NCBI GenBank assembly: GCA_030141605.1
Contig: JAQGDQ010000002.1
Location: 620,001 to 684,000 of the forward strand
Direction: 5' to 3'
Source: Tubiluchus corallicola
Lineage: Eukaryota; Priapulida; Priapulimorpha; Priapulimorphida; Tubiluchidae
DNA length: 64,000 bases
Positions 1 to 21,782 of this stretch are shown piece by piece; position 1 is the first letter of the stretch, and the number at the start of each line of letters is the position of its first letter. Under the pieces are notes generated by a model, which worked only from the letters and a program-made list of their open reading frames with translations, searched no databases and was not told the origin of the DNA. The position numbers and the translations under genes are program-made.

Positions 1-9990
<9,990 letters not shown>

Positions 9991-12900
9991 CTGTCCAAGC
10001 CGCAGAGGCAATTCATGAATGGCTACTAGTAGGTTAAAGTTCCATTATTTAAAACGAAAAAAAATTAGATGTCACATGTTTAATGGCTCAATGACATACA
10101 GATTCTTGCATGATGATAATACATGTCACACTTGAGGCATAATTTGTATGCAGGAACTTATTTGACACAGGTTCTTGTTCATGTGTATGCTCCACATGTT
10201 ATTAAACATGTTTAAATGTTGCATACAAACTCCACCTGTTCCCATGTGCACACTCAGGTACAGCAATTTGCATCATGCAAAACCAGATCAGACCAATTAA
10301 AAGGAATTGTTTCGTCACGTTTCATGGTAAACATGTGCCATTAATACTATACAAAAGTTGCCGTTTGCATGCAAATTTCATGTGAGGCGGTTTGTGTCAC
10401 ACAGTATACTGCATACAGTTTTTTTTGCCATTTGCAACTAGCAATGAGATGTTGCTAGTTTAGGATTTTTTTGTTAGTAACATACTGGTATTGAATTTGA
10501 TGCTGTGACGTGTTTGCTAATTATGTCTTATGTCATTTTTGAGATGTGATGCACTTCACACACTTCCGAGTTGTGCTGCTAAATTGTGTATGCTGAAATC
10601 CATTTGTATCATTGTAAAATTCTGTCAGATTTTTCGTTTAAGTAAGTTTTGAAGCTCAAATATGATTTTAATCGGATAACAGGAAACTATTGGCAATTGT
10701 ACAATTCTCTATTGACTTTAAAATTTAAAGTCAGAAAAATGATCAAAATACAGGTGGAAACCAGCATAACTGAATGACTATGGCATGTTTAAGATTTTCT
10801 TATAAATCACCAGCATTTATTACTGCAGATGTTGCTGTAAAGATTTGGCTCGTATGCTTATGATTTATTCTGAATTATTATTTTTACTATGCTGAAAATC
10901 TTACCTAATTATACATTAAAGTATTGTTTGATGTTCATTTTCTGTTTTTTCTTCAGTGCTACTGCTTTACATGGTTCTTTGTTATTAAAATCAAACGATT
11001 GATTTTTATTTCAGAATGATTTGAAATTACTTCTGGCTATGTGAAAGTGGGTTTGTAGTAGGAATGCTGGCGCAATGCTTACGTATACTTGTATATAGAC
11101 TGCTTCACTTCGTCAGCCTCAGAAGTTTTGAATATTATCCATTTATATAATATCTTACTCCCAAAATCTCATCTACATATGTGTCAAGTTCCTTCCACAC
11201 GCACAGTCAGCTTTGGGTTATACATTATAATGTTATCGTATGTATTAATAGCCTAATGTTATACCCACTACTTGAATGCCGAGTCTTCACTTCAATATGT
11301 TGCAAATGATATTATTTGCGAGATTTCATTGTTGGCAGCAGCAATTGCGATTGTGAGTTTTTTGTTGAAGGTAACTGCTGCGGAAATTCAATGTACAAGC
11401 TGAGACTCATGTTCTCTTCATTTCTGATAACAAGTACATACATTGCTGTCACGATTTACTGCAATGTTTTAAAAAAAAAGCTGTAGGTATTTTGTCATTG
11501 TCTTCGCCATTTAGGCAGAAAGTCCCCAGCTTAGAAACTGAACTCTCACTTTTTTGCTCCTTGGGCCAATGCCTTAAATCGTTCGGCCACGAGGGAATAA
11601 CTCAAAACACCTACCTTTGAAAACTCTCTCTGAAGTAAAATCTTTACTTTATTCTAAACTCTAATCATGCCCAAACATTCATCGTGCCATTTCTGTGTGG
11701 AATGAAAATGTACATGTAATCTCACGTAATCTTGGGGCATACATTAATAAACAAATCAATTAGGAAATGGCTCTGTCATTGTTAGTGACATAAAGCCAAA
11801 GACATGCCACTATTCAATAGTCTGGCGCAAGAGTTGTTTTAGAAAATTTTTAGTTCTTTCTAGGTGAATTAGTTATAAAAAAGTAATGGTGCATTTAATT
11901 AAAGTAAAGGATTTATCGTGGCCTTGTATACTTCTTAGTTTTAATTTTTAAAATGTTGTATGAACACTAGTCACACTTAAAAAGAAATCAACCGTGATTA
12001 AGTTTGTACTTTTTTAATATTCCCTGCAACTCGTGTTTGTTTTTGAACAAAGAATTCGTGTAAAAAATTGGTACATTTAAGTAAACTATAAATTTTCTTG
12101 GTAAATTTTAGAATCATCATTACGACTGCATACGAGATAATCACCAAAGTGCAATGGACTTGGCATAGGTGATAATAGTGCACAATCATATCACAAACCT
12201 TTTATTTATGGACCACAGTTAAAGTGAAAAAGCATCAGAGTTGTTAGTGCAAACAAAAAAACTGTGTTCTCGCTTAAATTTCAGTTTCTTAACTTAATGT
12301 AAAAATTGGTTTAAAGATCTGATGAGCCAAGCTCAAATTCAAAACTTAATTTATATTTGAAACAGTTTTATAAGCTAAATTTTCAAACTGCTGAGGTTCC
12401 AAAATTTGGAAAGTATCGGCAATTTGAATTTAGCGTTTAGTGTGCAAGTGATTAACGAAAACAAGCTTAGAACTCGCTGGTTCATTAAGTGTATTGACAC
12501 TTGCTAAAGTGCACTGAGATTAATTTGCTTATACAAATTGTAAACCTATACATACGTTTATAAATCCTAGCGTATATTTCACAAATTACGTATGTTGTAT
12601 GTATATATATATATGTATATATATATGCATTATATTCACTTATGCTAGTCATAAACTTCCGTCCTCCATTAACAAGATATTTTTTAATTCAGTATTGATC
12701 CAAATTAAGTTGCAGATAAATCATTTTTGACCATATTTCAAGAAGTCATTTTGAACATGGTTGGAGTGGGTGATATTCTTGAATGGTTTTGTGTGTACTG
12801 AGTGTACTCCTGCGTAACTGGTTTTATTTGTAGGGCTTGATAACTATTGTTATGGATGGTTGTCACGTAAATAAGTAATTGACAGTGCACGTGTTAAAAT

Positions 12901-15900
12901 TTTATGATTGTGCGCAAGGCACTGTACACATATGTAGCTTACGTAGCTTGTTTTATTACAAGACTAAATTTTGGTGATTTACTGAAAATGAAAAGAATGT
13001 CTTCGTTATAAAATTTTGTAAAAAATTATATATTGAATTTGATTATTACAACTTGCGTTGTTAAGTGTCATTATTCTGAAAGCTGAAACAGTAAGTGCCA
13101 AACAAATTAGTATAGTTACAAGGCTTAACATGTCTTTTACCAAACCTTACATGTCAATATTATTACAATAAACTCAGCACAACTTGTAACACTGGCAACA
13201 AAGAAAGCAAATACGGGTTACACAACTATATGACTATTTAAATGTGTGGAAAAGTGCATTCACCCTTGAAATCTAACAGGAGCTAACTGAAATAGAATTA
13301 GTAAAAACATTCCACTGCTGAAAAGCAAGAAATAGCATTTCTTATAATATTTCATAAGCATAAAAAATAGCATTTCTCTCAATAAAATTAGTAATTTTAG
13401 TTGCCATAAAGGATGTGAAAAGCGTTTGAAATGGAATAAAAGTGATTAGCTTCTGATGGTACTTATCACCGAACACTGTATCCGTAGTTTCAGCTGTTCA
13501 CATTTTATAATTTCACAGCTGGTTTAAAGCAGGTTTCACATTTATAAATATCAATGAATTGGCCAAATCGAGTTAACAATTTGTTAATATTTTCTGCATC
13601 TTCACAGTAATAAGAGAGATAATAAAACAGTTTTACAGTAATTACCATAATAACTAGCAAGAAACATTCATTTGCCCCCCCCCAAACTATGCTCTGTATT
13701 TCTAGCTTCACAGTGTTATCTATCATACAATGCTATTTTGTCTGCAATTAATTCTATGTTGAAATTACTGTATTTTAATTTTGGCATTATTCACATTTTA
13801 GTTTGCATACTAGGCTAGCATTGTACATGTATAATAATACTATTGAAAGATAAAAACTTATTACTTCTACTGACAAGTGATGTGCAGAAACTTCACTACA
13901 TTCTATAATTTTTACACATCTTTTTAATTATTTTCTGTTGCCAGTACTGCAAGAATTTTTAATAGTAAATGGTGTATAATAAATTACTATAAGAACGCCT
14001 CACTACAGAGCCTGCCAAAAAGAGACAACCAGAAAGGCTACAAAAGTTCAGTTCAGATAATTTTTTACACTGAATAAAAGCTAGATATGGTGGATTATTT
14101 TATAAATTTACAAAAACTATTTTGAAAGCCATAAAGTTATTTATGCAGATTGAATAAATGCTGTTAACAGTTGCAAAATTAAGGTAGCACACACACTTTA
14201 ACAACATAGTACAAAAAGCGACACTGCCAAAACAATTTGACAAATATTTGAAAAAGTCTTCAAAAAGTAATGTACAACTTCTGAACTAACAAAACCAGTA
14301 AACTGCTCAATGTACTTTCTCTTGCAGGAGCACTTCCAATTTTACTAGTCCGTTTATGTGAATTATTAACTTCTTTACTGTTTTCCTGTTCTTAGAAGCT
14401 GTAAACTCTGCTTAAATTTGGCATGCATCTTAATCCAGGCAAGACTGTTGGAATGCAACTATTAGCTGGCCAAATGCTCGTTTCAAGAAATTATGATACA
14501 TTTTGAAAACCGTCAAATACTGTATATTTGGTTGTTTTGACAATAAAAATTTGAAAAAAAAACATTGATTAGCACTGTTTACTTTAGTTTGCCCAACTTG
14601 AACAAGCAACATGAAAACTGTAAAAGTCTTTAATGAAATTTTTTTACGAATTTTCACTAACTATTTATTTTCTGTCTATTTTTTGGTGCAAAGATAGGAA
14701 TTTTAATTCGACACAGTTTTCTTAGCTGATCATCATATAATTTTTTAGTGATTTACATTTTAAATGTTCAAACACATGCAAAACATTTAAGAAAATTGCT
14801 CATGACACAATTATTATCTCATTATTTGACATAAAAGAGCCACTGCGCAATTACCAAACTACTAAAAAAGTATGGGAATTGTCATTTTTAACAGAAAATG
14901 AAGTTTGATACCTTAAAAATCACCTACAATCACAGACTGATGATCTTACAATAACTGCTAATCCCAAGATAAACTATACAAAAGTTGCTTACTTTATACA
15001 CATAGAAGCTTTACTAATAAAAATGTCAACAATCACTATTATTAATATTGATATAACAAATTAAAAATGGCTACTACACCCCTTTTCAAGATGACCAGCA
15101 TTTTTACACTATTTACAAGACAATTACTACAGAATGTAAATTCATAATACAGTATCAATTTCCTATGATTATGCTTCTATTGCATCTCCAACAATTATTT
15201 CTTTTTTCACTTCTTGTACTCGCTTTTTTATATTATTTACATATCATGGTTGTAAGTGACTTGTAGCTTTGCTCATACGTTTAATTACTAGTCAGCATAG
15301 TTATAATAGCTGGTATCACTTGATTTGACAGATTTGTAATTATCGTGATTGAATAGTTAAAACTGTAAGTGCTGTTTTAAAATGCCTTCTCACATAACAT
15401 ATGAGTGATATGGCAAACAACTAAAACTACTAAAACAATGTTACAGAAAATAAAATGCTACAAAATTGTTACTTGAGTTCTGTGGCTAACACCCATGAAA
15501 TTACTCAGGTTTGTTATTTAACTAGTGTAATATTAATAATAATAACAATAATATTAATGTATTTATAGCTGCAATTAAAGACGAAGCAACTTGATTGTTC
15601 TATATTGTTTTGGTGGTGACTTTACTCAAGAGATCTTTCTATTTTTATACTCACACACTTTATTCACTGTATACTATACACCTATTCAGCCCATCAAAAT
15701 GGCTAAAACTAATCTGAAGAACTAGTTAAGTCGAAAAGATATTAGTCACATTCAGCAAACCCTTGTTACACAACAAACCTAGCGATCGGACTATTTCAGC
15801 TTGTCCGATCCACTTTGCTTATCCTAGACAAATCCACTACAAGGAAACCGTGTATCTGGTCCAGTAATCAATATGTAATGTGTTGTGTTTACATTACAAA

Positions 15901-17312
15901 TTGATAAGAAGAAAGGAAGACAAATAATCCTAACTGTTAAACAAAACTAGTCCAAGACGCTGCCAGACTCAATCCTGAGTGCCACAACTTTAATACTCTG
16001 TCATTCATAATCTTACAGTACGTCTTACAGCATGTTACTTAAATAAATTATCTAAATGAATTATGTTTTAATTCATTAAATTAATTAATTAAATTTTTTA
16101 TCAAAATTAATTATGATCAACATGCTACAAATTAATTACTAGACTGATTAGCTAACATCTGCAGTAGAATGAGCTAAGAAAAGTGTTATTACTGTGTTAT
16201 TAGTGGAATGAGCTCTTAAAGTTCTGCCAAATTTACATACCACTCAGGTTTACTGAGTGCTATACAGTATAGTACTATTAGTTGTAAATGAAGGCCATGT
16301 GAAGACAGTGAAGTTTATTAACCATTGTTACATCCTTTCAGAAGCAAGCTGAAGAGAATCGTTTAACTTTTAGAAAATTGTTATATCCCCATTCACTGTT
16401 TATTCAAAAAGACGTACTGTACATGAGAGCAGAGGCATGTCCCTTGGTTATAATGCACTACCAGTCACAACAGACTACCTTTCCCCCAATTATCTGTTAT
16501 AATGAGTGTTTACCATACATAAATAATATCATAGTCAGAAAATTTATACTGACAATTTCCCCAGAAGATGGCATCACACATTGCAAAAATGACAACGAAC
16601 ATAATTTGTAATATATAATCATATAGCTTGAAATCATATAGAATCGAAATAATTTCATAAATGGAATGCATTAATACACTTTGAATGCTACTGTTATAAA
16701 GTAATAAAATATTACAGCTTTTAATTAAAAATTTTCACAGGAGAGCTTAGAATAAGCCTAAAGTCCTCATCAATTATTTAACAATGTTGACATAGCAATT
16801 TAAAAATGCAGAAATGATTTACTAGACAAACTATAACATAAAATCATGAAGGGCAACAGCAAATGAGTTAATTCAGTAATACCATAAGAAATTTACAATT
16901 AAACATAATGGAGCCACGAAAAGAAATGAAATTGGATGACGAATTTGGATCAAAATTTTAATCAAGGATCTTTGAGAGATATAATCATGCAAATCCAGTA
17001 AATGTGCATCAATATCATACCACTTTTGACATAAACTAGACAAATTTATAATATTCAAGTGTAAAATTAATAAAATTGGAAATAGAAATTTTCAGCTAAT
17101 ATGTGTAAATTACAACTAACATAGTGGGGTGGTGGCCAATAGTTTGAATTTAAAAAAATCACTAATTCAAATACAGGAAGTTTCCATAGCTCCATTCTTA
17201 TGTGTACTTTGAGTTTAACTTAGCTTTTATGAATGATGAATCTATAGCTTTACGGGCCCATTTTATTGTAAATTTATTTTAGTCAAGTACTGATTATTCG
17301 TGCTTGTACTGC
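9991..17312. other. Intergenic region (CDKL1 3' UTR to membrane-protein gene 3' end)
   Basis: The first part should be CDKL1 3' UTR; ATTAAA/AATAAA-type sites occur near 10915 and 11747. The region is AT-rich, with a TA microsatellite around 12600-12630, a C9 run near 13675, and palindromic ATTAATTAA-rich sequence at 16070-16130. Open frames at 11998-12189, 13505-13726, 14430-14657, 16378-16611 and 16873-17058 have no recognisable motif and are not called as genes. The two flanking genes converge. Confidence 0.5.
11505..11610 (-). repeat. Possible tRNA-Ser/Leu-like SINE remnant
   Basis: On the minus strand, CGTGGCCGAACGATTTAAGGC closely resembles the D-arm/box A of class II (Ser/Leu) tRNAs. 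It is followed by a weak box-B-like GAGAGTTCAGTTTCTAAG. The cloverleaf cannot be completed, so this is probably a decayed SINE or tRNA pseudogene rather than a functional tRNA. Confidence 0.35.
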
Positions 17313-18425
17313 TTATAAACTATTCAGTTTATAAGAAGTGTCCATACCACCATTGCAGGTAGCCACATGATTACCTTCAGCAGTTGAATTCAAACAAATG
17401 TCGGATTCAGGCTCAGGCTTTTGCTTGCAGCGTTTAAAAGATGGCACAGTGATAATATGAAATTTCACTAATAAAATTACATTGACTAGAAATATAACGA
17501 GAATTACCAGGAAGACAATCCCACAAATGGCTAGTGGTGAGAGTGGAGTCATAGTAGGAAGAACTGGAGATTCTGCTTCAACATGTCTACAAAGTGGATA
17601 AGTTATAAATAAAAACTACTCAAGTAACAATAACTATCATAATGTCTAGAGAAGGTAAGACTCCACAACTTTGTAACTGTCAATTTTACCTAAAGCTATT
17701 GTTAAACAAATGAGGCATCTCATAATTTTTAAAGCACTGCTTTAACATTTTAAAACCACCGAACAAAAATTCATTAAAGTACCATTTTCAGTACAGTATC
17801 TAATATATTAATGCTGTAAATTCTAAAATATGTAACCACTTTGAATGTTTCAATATACAAGTGAAATAGAAAATGAATACATACACATTGCCTTTTGTTA
17901 TTTTTTATGGCTATTACAGAAAAATATACACAACTCACCCAATGAAAACCGCTGAATAACTTTCATCGTATACACCAACAATAAAAGTCTTGTTACGTAT
18001 AGCAGCTTGTAGTTGATGAAGTACATCTAGATTCATCGGTTCACCAGCTTGACCCGGAAGAAGGTAAAACTTAATGCTGTCCTCCAGCATGTCAGTTTTC
18101 ACTATCCTAGAACTAAACATGTATTTATTAATTGACACTCACTTTAAAACACAGAAGATTAATTAGATTAAACAGTCATGTGATATGAATTGATATATTC
18201 CATGAAAGAGTGAATTAAAACAAGAAAATGCGCAATTGAAAATGTTTAGTCGCTCATTTTCGTTAAAGCACAAGAAACCCCCCCCCCCCCCACTTACATG
18301 AATCTTGAAAAAATTCGTCCTGAAATTTTATACAACTTGGATGCTGCCTTTTTGTAAGCAGGGTTTGCATCAGCAGTAACGCTGTATAAATTTAAACTCC
18401 CACGATGACCATTAGGCGCAGCCAT
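17313..18425 (-). CDS. Small single-pass membrane protein with possible SEA-like domain (3 exons)
   Basis: Minus-strand exons are 18425-18298, 18106-17939 and 17586-17313 (570 nt, 189 residues). Phases agree, and donors GTAAGT and GTGAGT and all acceptors are canonical. The ATG at 18425 has A at -3 and G at +4. An in-frame stop lies just upstream with no AG acceptor between, so this is the likely start. Residues about 12-95 (LYSVTADANPAYKKAA...DMLEDSIKFYLLPGQ...) have the spacing of the start of a SEA domain, but I see no clear autocleavage motif. Residues about 117-139 are a strong transmembrane helix (AICGIVFLVILVIFLVNVIL), followed by a roughly 50-residue basic/polar tail. There is no N-terminal signal peptide, so a signal-anchor topology or an alternative upstream first exon must be considered. 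A polyadenylation signal AATAAA (minus strand) is at 17267-17262. Function unknown. Confidence 0.75.
18278..18291. repeat. C14 homopolymer beside the first donor of the membrane-protein gene
   Basis: In the transcript orientation the exon 1 donor GTAAGT is followed directly by a run of G. It may act as a G-run intronic splicing element or be neutral. Its length is error-prone in sequencing. Confidence 0.7.
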
Positions 18426-19557
18426 TTTAATGGTAGGTCGTATGAAACAAGTTTAGATAACATTGAGTGAAGTTTGAAAAAATAATCAGAACATGAGTAG
18501 CACACATATTACTAACAAAGTAAAATTTTAAATTACTGTATCTTGTCAATAAGATCAAAATACATTTTTGGTTAGCGAGTGGCGCACCCTGGAGGATGAG
18601 TCAGTGACATTTTATTAACTGGCACGAACATTTTAAATTATTATTTCTATTACGTAAGTCTTTCCGCAGGTAAGCGAAATGCTAAGTAATACAGATTTGA
18701 ATGGAAAGTTTTTTTTGGGACATAATTTAACATTGCCTCTTCTGTCCCAGTTTTACGTTTGAGTAAGTGACGTCATGTAATGCCGTCGGAACAGTTTTGT
18801 GGGAGATTTAAAATGAAGACAAACAAAAATTCCTTTTAACGCGAGTATGATATATGCATAAAATTGCAGTAAATTAATATAATTTTTAAGGCAAACTTCT
18901 GAAATCTACTTAAGTACGAGAAATTTATCTAAGAAGCTTTTATATCAAATTAAGTGATCATAAAATTGAATACACTCAGTAGTTTAATATTTATTTACCA
19001 TTAAATAAAATGTTGTATTCAACAGTACGATATAAAATGAATGGTATAGTCAGCTTTCAAGCATTTCATTACCATTTTCATACCAAATACCTCTAAATTT
19101 GGCACAGTATTTAAAGTGGGATTTAATTTAGTTTACAAAACTAATCACAATATGTGGCTTTGCAAAGCAGAAAAATTGTAACCAGCTTATAAGATTATTG
19201 TAATGTCATACAAGTAACATTATGACACATAAAATGCTAAGTTTGCACAAAAAAGGAATGACAATTGAAAATTAAACAAAATAAGCTAATATTATATTGG
19301 GTGATTATTAAACCAGTCAAACTGACAGCCCCTTCAGTACACAGTGAAGAAAATAAATACCAGCATTTTAAAACAAGAAACAGGTTGAGTGGTTGCCCCC
19401 ATGGCTGGCAATGTGTTGTCTGTCAAACAAAAGATCCTTAATGGACATTAGCTAGTTGCCTGCCAGCATAGCTGAAGCAAAACTATTTATTTAAAACACC
19501 TGGGAAGGCAACTACTTAGCAAGTTTATCTGTACAGAAAGCAGAAGGATATTTCAAT
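18426..19557. promoter_or_regulatory. Shared 1.1 kb divergent intergenic region
   Basis: This separates the head-to-head membrane-protein gene (-) and peptide GPCR (+), so both promoters and 5' UTRs should lie here. A candidate 3' splice site (TTTATCTGTACAG) at 19524-19536, just before the GPCR ATG, suggests an upstream non-coding exon. I see no convincing TATA box. Confidence 0.4.
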
Positions 19558-20811
19558 ATGACTACTCTTGAACAGCTAAAGGTTGATCAAACTGACAGCT
19601 ACAACAGCAGTTTGTTGAATAATGAAACTTCAAACAATGACAATGAGCCAACAATATTCCTCACATCAGCTGCTTGGGGGATATACCATGTCTGCTATCC
19701 GCTCGTTCTTGTTATTGGATTCACTGGAAATGTTCTAAGCATCGTTACACTGTTTACTAGTATAAAAAAATTGAATGTTGCATTTTATGTATATCTGCGG
19801 GCGATGTCTCTTGTAGACTTCATGATAATAAATATGAACATAATTCATTTGTGTTTACACTCTGCAGTGTCATACGAAAAAAGAACAAAACATGTTCTGA
19901 ATTACACCTATTTTCATGTGGTTGTAACGAACACTTTAATCGCTACGAGCAATCTTATAATGATGATTATGACAACTGATAGATACGTGTCAGTATGCCA
20001 CCGTTTTAAAGCTGCATGGCTGCACACTCATCGCTTTGCTAAGACAGCTACAGCAATTGCAATTATGGGTGCATGTCTACTTCAAGTACCAGACGTAATT
20101 TCTGGCAGTGATGCTGAATTCCAAGACAATGGATACAATAGCACATACTGGGATGACAGGTATTACGCAAACATCACAGGCAAATGGTGGTACAAAACAA
20201 TATGGCCATGGGTCCAGACAGTAGCTACTCGTGTTATTCCATTATGTTGTATTATTTTGTTTCAACCCATCATTGTTCACACTTTTTGTGAAAACATGCG
20301 GAAATGGAATAAGATGAAGCACTTAATTGCTATGCATCAGCATTTAAACACGAGAATCAACGAAGAGCGCAATATAACATTTCTTTTAGGAGCAATATCA
20401 GTAATTTTCATACTCTGTACTACCCCTATAAGCTGTTTAGAAATTATGAGCTATTTGCAAGCAGAAGATGTTCTAATGCACATGACCAGGTACCAGATTT
20501 TCAAATATATAACTAAAGTACTGGAACTGCTGAACTATGCTACGAAATTCTATGCATATCTGGCAAGCAACATCAGTTTTCGAAAAGCTTTTTCTTGTGT
20601 CATTACTACACCACTCTCCACATTAAATAGCTTGAGAATGACAGAAAATAAATTTGTCAACCACTCAACACAGTCGGAGATAACTGTTAACACGGTTGCA
20701 ACACAAGTGTCAGAACGTCATTTACCTGTGACAAATTGGATGCACCACTGTTACAACAATGTTGATTCTAATCACCAAGCAGTAATAGCCATCATTACAA
20801 CTCGATTGTAA
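19558..20811 (+). CDS. Rhodopsin-class GPCR, peptide (FMRFamide-receptor-like) type, intact single exon
   Basis: The protein has 417 residues. The N-terminus is extracellular with several N-glycosylation sites (NSS, NET, and later NYT/NST/NIT). TM1 (about 41-66) has GFTGNVLS with N58 at 1.50. TM2 has the conserved Asp at D87. TM3 ends in D-R-Y (141-143). TM6 contains FILCTTP (284-290). TM7 has NYATKFYAY (326-334) where most relatives have NPxxY, followed by helix 8 (SNISFRKAF). This looks like the protostome/cnidarian FMRFamide-type peptide receptor set, but the ligand cannot be assigned. Unusually, position 3.25 is Thr117 and extracellular loop 2 (about 181-216) has no Cys, so the canonical TM3-ECL2 disulfide is absent. 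An in-frame stop lies upstream of the ATG. A polyadenylation signal candidate AATAAA is at 21527. Confidence 0.94.
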   Translation: MTTLEQLKVDQTDSYNSSLLNNETSNNDNEPTIFLTSAAWGIYHVCYPLVLVIGFTGNVLSIVTLFTSIKKLNVAFYVYLRAMSLVDFMIINMNIIHLCLHSAVSYEKRTKHVLNYTYFHVVVTNTLIATSNLIMMIMTTDRYVSVCHRFKAAWLHTHRFAKTATAIAIMGACLLQVPDVISGSDAEFQDNGYNSTYWDDRYYANITGKWWYKTIWPWVQTVATRVIPLCCIILFQPIIVHTFCENMRKWNKMKHLIAMHQHLNTRINEERNITFLLGAISVIFILCTTPISCLEIMSYLQAEDVLMHMTRYQIFKYITKVLELLNYATKFYAYLASNISFRKAFSCVITTPLSTLNSLRMTENKFVNHSTQSEITVNTVATQVSERHLPVTNWMHHCYNNVDSNHQAVIAIITTRL

Positions 20812-21782
20812 TTATGTAGACTGTCATAAAAAATGAAAACTGTAGACACTGCGGGAACATTATTTTTCCAACAAGGTTTTATTGACGTGGAAAGCTATGC
20901 TTTAATTTAAATTACACAATGATGTGAGATTAGCAACTTACAAAATATTTGAAAAGCCTCAAGGTCAGAGGTATAAGTTGCTTAAAAAACTAGCTATTAT
21001 CATTCATCTTCGATAAGTGAACTGGAATTGACATTTCAGAACTCAACTTGAAAAATATCATGCAATTTGCAGAAAAAAGTCACACCTTTCTATCCCTGTA
21101 AGTGTGGACATAACCTGCCGAAAGTTATAGAGGAAAACCGACTCGCCAACGTCGAGAATACTGCGATTGAAGCTCATCAACAAGTTCAATGGCAAGTCTG
21201 CAAATTCAACAGTAATTTGACAAATGGTTCCTAAATAATTTTTTCACAAATATAAATAATTCATGAGTTACCTTACTGTGGCAAAACTTAAGATAGCTTT
21301 CCTTTAACAAGCATCTGAATATGCAGTGTAACTGGCAAGTGGTTAATGCAACCACCAGCTCTAAAGTACTATGTAAGATATGTTTAAAATGTCTATATAT
21401 ATCTCTATATATGTCTATAAATGTCTATATATAAATAATTAAAATGTCTATATAAATAACTTAGCCTTTGTTTAAATCTTATTTAGTTAACATTCAAAGG
21501 GATTTAGTTTTATTTTTTGACACATCAATAAATATATTAGCTTTTGAAGTATCATGATTTTAACATTCAGCTTTATTGTCAATCTGATTATGAAATTGAT
21601 GCAGGTAACTGTAGGAGAAAGATGAAGCAAGATTTTTGTGGAGACTTCAATGAGAACAAGTACATTTTCAACTTACTATCATAAAAATGTCGTTGCACAA
21701 GGAAGTATGAAACAATGATTCACATTATATGAATAAATTGAAACATTTTGAATTACACATCATATTTCAGGAAACCTCCTAA
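20812..21782. other. Tail-to-tail intergenic/3' UTR region
   Basis: This lies between the GPCR stop (+) and the M8 protease stop (-). It has a + strand AATAAA at 21527-21532 and minus-strand AATAAA-type sites at 21577-21572 and near 21508, so the two transcripts could overlap at their 3' ends. A degenerate TATATGTCTATAAA repeat lies at 21388-21460. No coding signal. Confidence 0.5.
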
